Source: Eunapius fragilis
Taxonomy: Eukaryota > Porifera > Demospongiae > Spongillida > Spongillidae
Direction of reading: 5' to 3'
Length of the DNA: 64,000 bases
Assembly: GCA_963681505.1 (NCBI GenBank)
Contig: OY811981.1
Span: 2,711,072 to 2,775,071, forward strand
In this document: piece by piece, positions 23,848 to 34,069 of the stretch
Layout: each line of letters starts with the position of its first letter
How positions within the stretch are numbered: the stretch's first letter is position 1
Notes under the pieces: model-generated
Database searches by the model: none
Told to the model about the DNA's origin: nothing
The model's input: the letters and a program-made list of their open reading frames with translations, nothing else
Position numbers and translations under genes: made by a program

Positions 23848-25821
23848 ATGGGAAGAAGGAAGAAGAAGCCAGTAAAGCCGTGGTGCTGGTATCCTTTTAA
23901 AGTCCAATGACGTGTGGCATTTAGATACGTGCATGGCGTAGTGAGGTTATACAGCGTAGTGTTGAAGTGATGGCACATCGCGAATCTCTATCGGCATGCT
24001 TTATTTACGTCTTGTACTCAGCTATATTTGTTGTCTGTATAATATCCCTACAGCGTTGGGTGGGCATCATATAGAATTTTCCCCCTTTTGTTTCTTAACT
24101 CGTTTGTTTGTCAAGGTACTGCAACCGAGATTTTGATGACGAAAAGGTGCTGACGTACCATCAGAAGGCTAAACATTTTAAGTGCCACATCTGCCACAAG
24201 AAGCTGTACACCGCTCCCGGCCTCGCCATCCACTGCTCCCAGGTGCACAAGGAAACCATCACCAGTGTTCCGAATGCGCTGCCGAATCGCGACAACTTGG
24301 AAGTCGAGATATTTGGTATGGAAGGTATTCCCGAGGCGGACAGGATAGCACACGAGCTGCAAATTAGAGGTAGGTCTGTCTTACTGTCATGGCAGAGCCC
24401 AAGGTCAGTGTTTGTGACGTTCTCCATTGCTCTGTGGACCCTCCCCTGTGAGAGAGAGGGAATGAGAGGGGGTGGGAATGAGTTGTCTGTCTTCTTTGGA
24501 CCTTTCCTTTATGAAATACATAAGCAGAGAGCAGAACTTTGGTTTCTTAGAACAAACGTTTTTATTTTAGTTACTGGCCGCAGTAGCATTGTGATGGGAA
24601 AATGGTTGACTTGCAGCTGATCACAATGTGCACAATTGTGATCATTCCTTGGTAAAAATTCTACTCTCTGCCACCTTATAGGAATGTTTACTTATATTTA
24701 ATATAGGACAGAATATTTGTGTCTTTGCAGTATTTGTTGTAGAAAATAATAATACCCAACTAAACACACCCAAAAGGTACGGGCTATTAAATTTTGAAGT
24801 TTCAGCTTCAGTATTGTGTGTAAACACAGACCTTTGTTGTGTGCATGGCTGCTGCTGATGAGCGACTCAGAGCAAAGGTGGTGGGTGTGGTTAGGACCCC
24901 ACCTCCCTGTCAAAGCGCATGCCTTTCAGTTATAAGGTCAGTACCAACTTTCATAAAGGTGTCACCAAAAGGTTCGGTAGGTCAGATCAAAAAAGGTCAG
25001 CCTATTCTCATTGTGACGTTCGTTTTGGAACATTTGTGATCTTTGTTGTCATAGTGACATTCCAGTTTTTTTGATTTCTTTGCTTTGCAGTGGATACAAC
25101 TACATCCCACCCCCCATTAAGCACGTTGTATATCACAGTGAGTGAAACCCTACCATCATAGTTAATTAATTATGGTTATTAACCAGGAGCCTTAGTGCCG
25201 GTTATTATCTATATCATTTCTGCTAACTGTTATCTCTGCACCAATGTTGGATGGTTTCTGTGGGACTTTTTTTTTCTTTCCTGTTTTGTATATCTTTTAA
25301 GTTTTTTACTTTGCACTTTCCATTGTCAACAGGTTCAGCTGAAAATGTGGAGTCAGATGAACCAATGGCCAAAAAGGCACGAGCAGATGCGCTTAGTTCT
25401 ATGATGTACCCGGTGATGGCGGGCATGGCTCCCGGGATGGGTGCCATGGTGATGCCAGGCATGCCCCCAATGTCCATGATGCCAGGGATGATGCCAGCAG
25501 GTGAGTGCATCTGTGGGGGTGGGGGGGTGTTGGTGTGGGGATGTACAGGTGTTGGTGTGTGTGTGTGTGTTGATGTACGGGTGTATCATGAAACTTTAAA
25601 CTGGTCGAGCTCATGATTATAGATGTTGGATTTTTATTGTGTTCCGATGGTTTTCAGAGGCGCAGCTAACATTGATCTGAATTTAGCTTTGCGTTTACAC
25701 ACAAGTTACAACCATGCGTGGTGTGTAAGGAAGTGTGGATGCGTTGATAGCAATTATGTTTTGTGTACTATATTTAATTGACCTCTTCATTGATGTGTTC
25801 ACCCGGGAACTGAGAAAGCAT

Positions 25822-25876
<55 letters not shown>

Positions 25877-28800
25877 CACACACATGCACACACACACACA
25901 TATATGTATAACTTGACCTTTCTACATGTGTGGTTTGTTAGACTTGACTGGTCACCGTTATCTCTTATCCCTCACATGTTCATCTGTCCTTCCTATCTGC
26001 TTCCTGTCCTTTTCCTCTGGTAACAGGCATGGGGTAAGTGATGGTGCTTGTGTTGTTATTGTCACGTTGCCGTGGAGATGATGACCTTTTGCATGTATTG
26101 GTATAAGATTGTAGACATTACTGAGATTGGTGTTCAATAATTGGAGTGAAAGCTGACATAACCATATGCTCATGTGCTAATGGTTATCATGGGACACAGA
26201 TAATGAACCATGTTTTGGCACTCAGTTTTGTAGTTTTTTTTTAACCTGCATTCGCTTTCATGTGTTTATTAGTAAGATGCTTGTGTGTAGATTGGGAGGC
26301 TCCTCATTGGGAACATGTTCGTGTACTTGTGGGCCCTTACCAGCCAAGCCTTAGTTGTAGCCATCAGTAAAGTAGCCCTTACCAGGCAAGCCTTAGTTAC
26401 AGCCATCAGTAAAGTAGCCTTACCAGGCAAGCCTTAGTTACAGCCATCAGTAAAGTAGCCTTACCAGGCAAGCCTTAGTTACAGCCATCAGTAAAGTAGC
26501 CCTTACCAGGCAAGCCTTAGTTACAGCCATCAGTAAAGTAGCCCTTACCAGGCAAGCCTTAGTTACAGCCATCAGTAAAGTAGCCCTTACCAGCCAAGCC
26601 TTAGTTGTAGCCATCAGTAAAGTAGCCCTTACCAGCCAAGCCTTAGTTGTAGCCATCAGTAAAGTAACCCTTACCAGGCAAGCCTTAGTTACAGCCATCA
26701 GTAAAGTAACCCTTACCAGGCAAGCCTTAGTTATAGCCATCTGTAAAGGCCGACATACACGGGCCGACTTCCTGCCAATTTATCGCCTGCAACTCAAATG
26801 AATATGCGTAAAAACTCCGTAAAACTTTAGTTTACTGAATTTTCACCCGTATTCATTTGAGTTGCAGGCGATAAATCGGCAGGAAGTCGACCCGTGTATT
26901 TTGGCCTTAAAGTAGCCTTACCAGGCAAGCCTTAGTTATAGCCATCAGTTAAGTAGCCTTACCAGGCAAGCCTTAGTTATAGCCATCAGTTAAGTAGCCC
27001 TTACCAGCCAAGCCTTAGTTATAGCCATCAGTAAAATTGTATAGTATTACGAAGACATAATTTATCCTTCAATTCTATTAATCCATTAGTATGTGTGATG
27101 TGGTATGCTATTCAAATAGAAGTTAGAAGTGGATTGGACCTACATGTACATGATGGGATTAATGCACTCTCCTCCCCCTCACAATATCCCACCTCACATC
27201 CCCACCCCTCACGTCATCCCCACCCACTTCTCACAGCACACCACCTGCTCTTTTTGTCTTACTAGTGGTAACCAAAGCCTCGTGCCTTTGTCACCCCCTT
27301 CTCTCCCTCTTTTGCTGAGATGTTCTCTTGGCTAAGTTCCCACCTAGCACCTGTTGCCTAACCAGGCAAGGTGTCTCATGTTTGTTCAGTCTAGCACTGT
27401 TTTGTGGTTTGCACTATTGTAGAAAAAGATACTGCTGTCATCTTAATCAGCAAGATCATTCCAAACCATATCCTTGCCATTAGCAAGAGCTGTTCTCTTG
27501 TACATGAATTCCATACACACTTCCAATGGTGAGACACATAGGTGTCATACTTCCTCCCCACCCCATTCCCCACCCCTGACATGATTGCATTGGATTTTGG
27601 TGTCAAGGAATATTTACTTCGTAGTAGTAGTTTGGTTTATTGTGGACTCAGCCCCACATTTCACCAAGTCTCTCTTTCTCTCTCTCTCTCTCTGTTTCCC
27701 CCAGTATGTCCATGTCCCCTGCAAGTATGGGCATGCCATCACGGCCACTCTTCCCCAGTGCATCTCAGGTAATGTAGCTTACTGTGTCTGTTGTCATATC
27801 CTGAAGTTATGCACACGTCCATGCTCTGTGTCGTACGGTTGGAAGTGCTTAAACCTTTCCACCATTCTTAACAGTTCCTGAGGGCATCACCACAATACAG
27901 CTCATTCAGGATGCAGAATGTAATGGTGTTTTGGTTCAGGGGTGCATCGTGGTGATGATGTAGGGGTCATGGTGCAATGCAAGGATTTCATCTACTGTAG
28001 CTATATGATATTTAGTAACGTCGACATTAATGCAAACAGCATAGTCCAGCCATTAAGTCTATGTTCAGTAGCCAAAAGCATTCTGCGGGACATGTTAATA
28101 CAGTGGGGGGTGGGGGGGAGGGGGGGGGGGGTTAACAATGGAAATTAACATCCTGGAACAATGGAAAATTGCATAGCTCGATTCATTGCATTATTCTGTT
28201 CTCATGATTGGATTTTTGAAGTCAATGCTGGTCAATTACATAATTCACAAATTATGGAACTAAGCATTTACTGTTACATAATTGCTAAAAAAAAATATCT
28301 TGTGTGGTCTTTGCATAAAGACATAGTGACTTCAACAATCCAATTATGAAACTGGCCAGAATCATGCACTGAGTGTTGCTTCCTGTTGTTCCAGGGCATT
28401 GTTTCCTGTTGCTCCCCCCCCCCCCTTGTAGCAGATACTGTAGCTAATTGCAATTTTGATTGGACCTGTTTGAAGAAAGGTTTTATTGGATAAAAGGTAC
28501 TTAGATAATTTCAGTTATGGTTCTGCTGTAGATTACTGGGGAGGTCTGCAGTTTACTAGAGGTAGTATTATTGTGCTGAAGGGCTGTGAACAGGAATAGG
28601 GTACTTAGGATCAAAGGCAAACGGCAACCAGACAGTGATGTTTGGTACTTACCACCAAAGGCATAAAATGCATACCCCTGATAATCCATTTTGTAATTGC
28701 ATCGTATTTATTAGTATTTTGTTTGGCAGGGTCCTTCAAACATGGGTCCACTACTCATGCCTCCGTCCAACATGCCTCCTGTCCATCCCGCTATGTCACC

Positions 28801-29060
28801 TCAACCGCCCGGTTCTGGACCCAGTCCCAGACCCACGTTCCCTGCCTACCAGCAGGTGCAGCAGCTGCCTGGTGCCCAGGCCTCTCCGGCGATGGAACAT
28901 CCCTTGACGCCGTCCATGATGATGATGGGTGCAGCCAACGTTGGCCCCGCCCCCACAGGAACGTCTGATCAGGGCAACAGGGAGGTGCCCAAAGTGGCCG
29001 ATGTTGGGCCAGGCTGCAAGCTGATGCATCCCGAGGAAGACCTCTCACTGGTTTGTTTAT

Positions 29061-29097
<37 letters not shown>

Positions 29098-29705
29098 TAC
29101 ACAGAAAACTACTTGTGTTGGTTTAGTTTCTGTGTAATAGTAGCATATATCCTTGTGATGTAATGTAGGTATAGTTATCATTTTGTATACCATGTGTAAG
29201 ATTGCTTTATTATTATTGTGTTGCTTATTTTTTTCACTTTGGCATGTCTTTATAAAAATGCCACGATGAGATGTGATGGGGCACTCTTAGGAATGCCCCC
29301 TATCATAAAAACCTTTTTTTTTTTTTTGAAAACCTTTCTGCACAGGAGGAAATTCGAAGCCGTCTACAGAAGTACAGAGTCTCAAAACCCTTCACACCAA
29401 TTCACATGTCGTCGTCGGGGGGAGTCCCCTCTGGTGCTCACATGATGTCGTCATCGGGGGGAGTCCCCTCTGGTGGTGCCCCCCCACAGCCCTCGATGCA
29501 GAGCCTCCCGATGCCTCCCATGGTTAGGCCGGGCATGCCCCCCATGGGGATGCCCATGCACCCCATGATGCAGGGAGACGTTGTGCGCCCCGGAATGGGA
29601 CCACCGCCAATGGGCCAGCTGTTGCAGAGGAGTCCGTTTGCCCCGCCCATGGTTGTAGGACAGCGCCCGCCTCCTTCTGGTCCTCCTCCCGTACAGGGTC
29701 ACTAG
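23848..29705 (+). CDS. ZNF207: ZNF207 / BuGZ homologue, 8 exons with a 7-nt microexon
   Basis: BuGZ binds Bub3 and microtubules at the spindle and kinetochore. Exons: 23848-23888, 24116-24373, 25091-25137, 25333-25500, 26027-26033, 27705-27768, 28730-29050, 29346-29705. The sum is 1266 nt, 421 aa, in frame throughout. Seen: the N-terminal [20 protein letters not shown] start, paired C2H2 fingers ([25 protein letters not shown]), the family phrase [11 protein letters not shown], low-complexity Met/Pro/Gly stretches, RPLFPSASQ, and the GLEBS-like Bub3-binding motif [17 protein letters not shown] split by the last intron. Exon 2 has two donors 4 nt apart; only the second (GTCTGT) keeps the frame. 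A possible extra exon between exons 2 and 3 cannot be excluded. AATAAA lies at 29915. Confidence 0.9.
25827..25902. repeat. AC microsatellite in ZNF207 intron 4
   Basis: AC run with ATGCAC interruptions. Confidence 0.95.
26335..27035. repeat. 41-42-bp minisatellite in ZNF207 intron 5
   Basis: About a dozen units containing CTTACCAGGCAAGCCTTAGT and GCCATCAGTAAAGTAG. Variants differ at CCAGCCAAG versus CCAGGCAAG and at TTGTAG, TTACAG or TTATAG. A MITE splits the array at 26747-26907. Confidence 0.95.
26747..26907. mobile_element. Harbinger-like MITE, TAA target duplication
   Basis: A 161-bp element with inverted arms of about 60 bp (left AGGCCGACATACACGGG, right CCCGTGTATTTTGGCCT, continuing inward through GACTTCCTGCC and TTATCGCCTGCAACTC). 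TAA flanks both sides (26744-26746, 26908-26910). A 3-bp TWA duplication is typical of PIF/Harbinger elements. It interrupts the 42-bp minisatellite, so it inserted after the array formed. Confidence 0.8.
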
Positions 29706-30589
29706 TCCCCCATCCTTTGTGTAGCTAAACAAACGTGCATTCCAAACACTGTACGGTGGAGCCACAATGGTGCTGTGGTGTATTGACATACTCTTCATAT
29801 TATGAATATCCTTAAAGTGGTTGTTCTGTTGTGTTACATGGAAGGGTGACAGATTGGAAGACAGATTGGAAATTTGTAGGGCCTAGGGGCAATCATGCAT
29901 TCATTCTTTTATAAAATAAATTGTTAATCCAGGCAGGAAGTCCTTAACGAGTGTGATACATTTTCCCCTGCATTGTTGCCATGGGTACCATGGTGTTGTG
30001 GGTTGCACAACCCATTGGGAAAGGTTAGCTCCCAATGCTGTTTGCTTTGGTCCTCAGAAATGCTTGTATCTAGCATTGAGGCAGGTGGTGATTGCTTTCG
30101 CATTCTCCTTTTGATGCATATCTTGGATGGTGCTCTAGCAGCAGATGCATGTATGTCAGCTGTGGTACATGCGGTCCACACTTGGGGCGTCATATCAACA
30201 TCGCTAAATGTGAAATGTTCAGCAGAATTAATAACTCTTCTCCTGTGGTGAAGCTTCCCCTTTTAGGATAATGATTGGGCACTTACTGTAGTGTTTTGTT
30301 CAGCAGAGAAATGCACACTAGTTGATGTCTCTGGCTTTCTCACTCGTTTGTGTAGTAGTTATTGCAAGCAGTCCCCTACTGTGGCCCTGAATTTCTTTGA
30401 TGAGGAGATGAGGATTGAGACCTGGCAGGCAACAGGCACAGCTTAGTCAAAGATTAGGTGGGCTCCAATCTTGCGCTGCGTTTATCTCCTCTCTTGCCTC
30501 TTCAGGTCACGGGAGTGGTACAAACATTCTGCGGTTACTAAATTCAACACACAGGTTTCACCTCATGACGGCCTATAGCTACTGAGGTA
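29706..30589. other. ZNF207 3' region and spacer
   Basis: 3' UTR with AATAAA at 29915-29920, then sequence without a supportable gene. The part from about 30300 may already belong to the decayed retroelement that follows. Confidence 0.5.
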
Positions 30590-31340
30590 GTCATATACTT
30601 TAGCTTCCCCTGGATCATCCCCAAGAGGTTGGACACTCATTTTTAAGACCTTTTTGGCTTCATCGCAATCAATTCAAGGCATGAAATCCTCTCTGCCTCT
30701 GTAACACATGCAGGTTCCTGGGTCTCTGTTGTTCCCTCCCTGTCTTTGAACCTGCACTAAAATCCTGCTGAATGTCAGGTGCAATTAGGTGGTGGCTGGG
30801 TCTACACCTCAAGGGGGTTCTCAGTGCCCTTTCTGCCGCAGTGTTGCCCTTGACATGCTGGCTCACCATACTGCCTCCTGCAAACATGGTGGAGATGTTG
30901 TGGCTATATATGCTGAGGGACGTTTTTGCTGCATTTTGTCGTCATTCCCATCTTTTGGTGGGGGGCAGGGGCGGGGTGAGGTAATCTATGGGCTAGGCCC
31001 AAACCATGTCAACTCCTGCTCTGCAGATGTCCTTATTCGGGGCTGGGACAGAGGAAAACCAGATGCATTCAATGTAACAGTTATGTCTGTTCTTTCCTCT
31101 GCCACCATAAACGAAGCTAGTGCAGCAGTTGGGGCAGCAGCCTTTGCAAGCTGAGGCTAGGAAGCATGATGGTAACGATGGCAAGAGCCAGGGATGTTAT
31201 TGCCTTAGACACATATGGCAACTGGGGCAAAGAAGCGCAGTGTACATTCTCCCGACTAGCCTTTTTGCTTGCCATTGGCCAGGCCAGCTCTATAAAGCAA
31301 AAATGACTGCAGAGATCTATGGCCACTGAACTCTCTTGTG
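30590..31340 (+). mobile_element. Decayed RT-type retroelement, C-terminal part
   Basis: Pieces in several frames read as the end of a reverse-transcriptase polyprotein common in invertebrate genomes: SQCPFC...LDMLAHH...CKHGGDVVA, then ADVLIRGWDRGKPDAFNVTV, EARKHDGND and YGNWGK-like text (HIWQLGQRS in the shifted frame). Stops and frameshifts separate the pieces. The element class, non-LTR or other, cannot be fixed from this fragment. Confidence 0.6.
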
Positions 31341-31430
31341 AGATTGGTGGAAAGGGCCATGTTAGGAAAGGATGCATGGTGACTGTAGGCTAGATATCTG
31401 TAAAAGATCCTAATATTATTTACGCTGTAT

Positions 31431-31566
31431 TTAAAAATGACAACAGCAATCCTGCTCTAAGTTGGTTGTACCATCCTTGAAAGAATATATACCTGTGCTC
31501 GTGGCATTGGCAGACACCAGTTGATCTAAAGATTCCACGTGCCATGGGGACCCTAGGTAGAAACAC

Positions 31567-31604
<38 letters not shown>

Positions 31605-31752
31605 CGGCATGACTGGCACTGTTCTGCTGACACACAAGTAAAAGTTGTTGCCAACTTCCACCTGAGTGTCTGAGTTCTCCACCTGGATGTTGTGGTGGGC
31701 GACCACACCTCCATACTTGCAGGTGACTGCAGCATGGTAAATGGCCATACAT
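31431..31752 (-). mobile_element. Short fragment of the same retroelement, opposite strand
   Basis: The - strand reads AVTCKYGGVVAHHN followed by a QVE..N phrase, matching the CKHGGDVVA region of the copy at 30.8 kb. A run of about 31 G (31570-31600) interrupts it. Confidence 0.45.
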
Positions 31753-31772
31753 GAATTTAAAAAATATATATA

Positions 31773-32003
31773 GAAGCCATAATTTGAATTGTTAACACCT
31801 CATGCATGAACTTCGGACCTTTTTTTGAATACTTGTGCACTGTAATAAAAGGCGTACAAGTACCTGCACATATGTAGAAGTGCTTATTGAAGCCATAATT
31901 TGAATTGTTAACACCTCATGCATGAACTTCGGACTCTGTTTTTTTTTTTGTATACTTGTGCACTAAAAGGCGTACAAGTACCTGCACATATATGTAGAAG
32001 TGC
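31773..32003. repeat. Tandem duplication of about 115 bp
   Basis: Two copies of a segment starting AGCCATAATTTGAATTGTTA and containing GCGTACAAGTACCTGCACAT lie side by side, differing in a T-run length and small indels. Confidence 0.9.
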
Positions 32004-32178
32004 TAAGTGCGCAATGGCATTCTCCGGTACACGGTTTTGCTTTGTCAGCAGGCCTTTAAATAAATCCTCTTTCTTTTGTGTTTTTGCCATTTAGTTTACT
32101 ATTACAGAAACATTTCATTGCAACATTATATATAGATTGGTATTTGATTGTACCGTACAGCCTACAGGTGTGAAAGTT

Positions 32179-33069
32179 ATGGCACGGGAATTGAGAAAAT
32201 ACCTTCCTGTAGATAGCACAGGAGGAACCCAATGGGACGACGGCGCCAGAGATGGCCCGCCAATCGTGAGTGTGCGTTCGATGCGCGTTCGTCACGGAGA
32301 ACACGTGAACTGCATCCAGGCGACGTACGTACTAGCAGACGGCAACCTTTACACCGCTCCCGCTAGGGGGAGCGATGCGGAAGCGGAGGACACGTTTACG
32401 CTGGACTCTTCGGAGGCCATAGTACGAGTGGAAGGAAAGGTTGCGGGACGCCGCTTGGACCAACTCGTGTTTACCACGAGAGCCGAGAACGGGGATCTGA
32501 GGACGCACGGACCGTACGGTAAAACTAATACGGGCGATGAGGTCTTCAGCATCGAAGGCTACATCGTTAGCTTCCTGGGATGCAGTGATGATAACACGCT
32601 GGTGTCCCTCGGAGCGCGCTACCTTCCGCCGCTGATGCGGAGCATGGAGGTGGGTCTGTGCACGAGGGTATCGTTCGAGGATCCGGTGTGGACGCTACCG
32701 GTCGTGCGGATGAAGTGCATCTGCGTAAAACACGACAGTCGCGTCAGAGCCATCCAGTGCACGTACGAAACACTGGGGGGACGATGCTTCACTAGTTGCA
32801 AGCACGGCGGGTCGGACAAAGGCATAGAGTCGAGCATCGTTGAGCTGCAAGACGGGGAGAAGATTGTGGAGATGACAGGTCGCACGAACGGCGTTTACAT
32901 CGGTCAGTTGGCGTTCGTGACTAAGAAGAAGGACGGTACCAGTGAGGTTCGCGGCCCCTTCGGGAGGACTGGGGACACGGCGTTCAGCGTGCAAGTACAT
33001 GGCTGCATCATGGGGTTTTTCGGACATTCGGGGGATTTTATAGAAGCCATTGGTGCCTATTACGTGTGA
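32179..33069 (+). CDS. Double jacalin-like lectin-domain protein
   Basis: Single exon, 296 aa from the ATG at 32179 (MARELRKYLPVD). The frame is open further up, but no earlier ATG is present. Two tandem beta-prism (jacalin-like) domains are visible. Domain 1 (about 10-150) starts TGGTQWDDG and ends LGARY; domain 2 (about 155-296) starts SFEDPVW and ends IGAYYV. Each contains the family pattern of a strand before Y (IQATYVLADG, IQCTYETLGG), a D.GE or SSE turn before IV..EG/EMTG, QLVFTT / QLAFVT, then HGPYGK / RGPFGR and a F.GCSDD / FFGHSGDF loop near the sugar site. No signal peptide, so cytosolic or non-classically secreted unless an upstream exon exists. Carbohydrate binding is inferred from the family. 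Confidence 0.85.
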   Translation: MARELRKYLPVDSTGGTQWDDGARDGPPIVSVRSMRVRHGEHVNCIQATYVLADGNLYTAPARGSDAEAEDTFTLDSSEAIVRVEGKVAGRRLDQLVFTTRAENGDLRTHGPYGKTNTGDEVFSIEGYIVSFLGCSDDNTLVSLGARYLPPLMRSMEVGLCTRVSFEDPVWTLPVVRMKCICVKHDSRVRAIQCTYETLGGRCFTSCKHGGSDKGIESSIVELQDGEKIVEMTGRTNGVYIGQLAFVTKKKDGTSEVRGPFGRTGDTAFSVQVHGCIMGFFGHSGDFIEAIGAYYV

Positions 33070-33220
33070 TATGACTTCGGTTGGTGTCTACACCCATTTT
33101 AATTGAAAGCTGTTTTTTAAAACAAATATTGCAATATTCGCGCCAGCGGGTGCCGTAATACGTTCTTATTTAGAATGTCGCTACGTCATTTATTTACACC
33201 ATGCAAGGGGCTACAGAAGG

Positions 33221-34002
33221 ATGCGACTAGGTCACCTTTGTGGAGTTGGAATACTCCACGTCTTCCTCTTTTGTCCGCCGGCGAGTGCCCAACACAACAG
33301 CTGGGCGGTTAAGGTCGCGGGAGGCATAGAGGTGGCAAATGACGTAGCGAAGAGAAACGGATTTACCAATCGCGGACAGGTGTAGGCTGTTTGTACATGC
33401 TCAAATCACAAAGGAACTGACTGTTATCCCGATAATAGATAGGTTATCTAGAGGATGTCTATGAATTCATCTCTGAGGGCGGCGGCGGCAGTGGAGTAAG
33501 CACCACGACCAGGCTTCGCGCCAACGTCCAGGTATTTTGCAGTAAAAGAAACACGCATGCAAAGAACATTGCTGAGCAAAGGGTAGGGGTAAGGGTTTAA
33601 GCCATGATAATTATGTTACATGCTAATTTATGAATGCCTGCGTAATGCTGATCTCCCCCCCCCCCCCCCCCCCCCCCCCCCCCAGGTTGGATTTGCGGAG
33701 CAGCAGGTTCCACGGAAGCGTGTGAAGCGTGGTTACTCTGTTCCTACAGACCCTCTGTGGCAGGCCCAATGGCCATGGGTGAGAGTTCGCATTGAGATGT
33801 CGTATAAAAAGTTAGAAACGTTCGGGGAATAAATTCCCAGCCAGCAGTCCTGGGCTTTGTTTGATGGGTGGTTGTATGCTGGATACTCCCAGGATTGGGA
33901 AACCTTGAATTCACTGGGTTTTTTTGTTTGAAACCACCCTGGATATTGTTCGCCAAAAATTATAATTTTTTGTATTATTATAATGTCCTATCGATATCAT
34001 TA

Positions 34003-34069
<67 letters not shown>

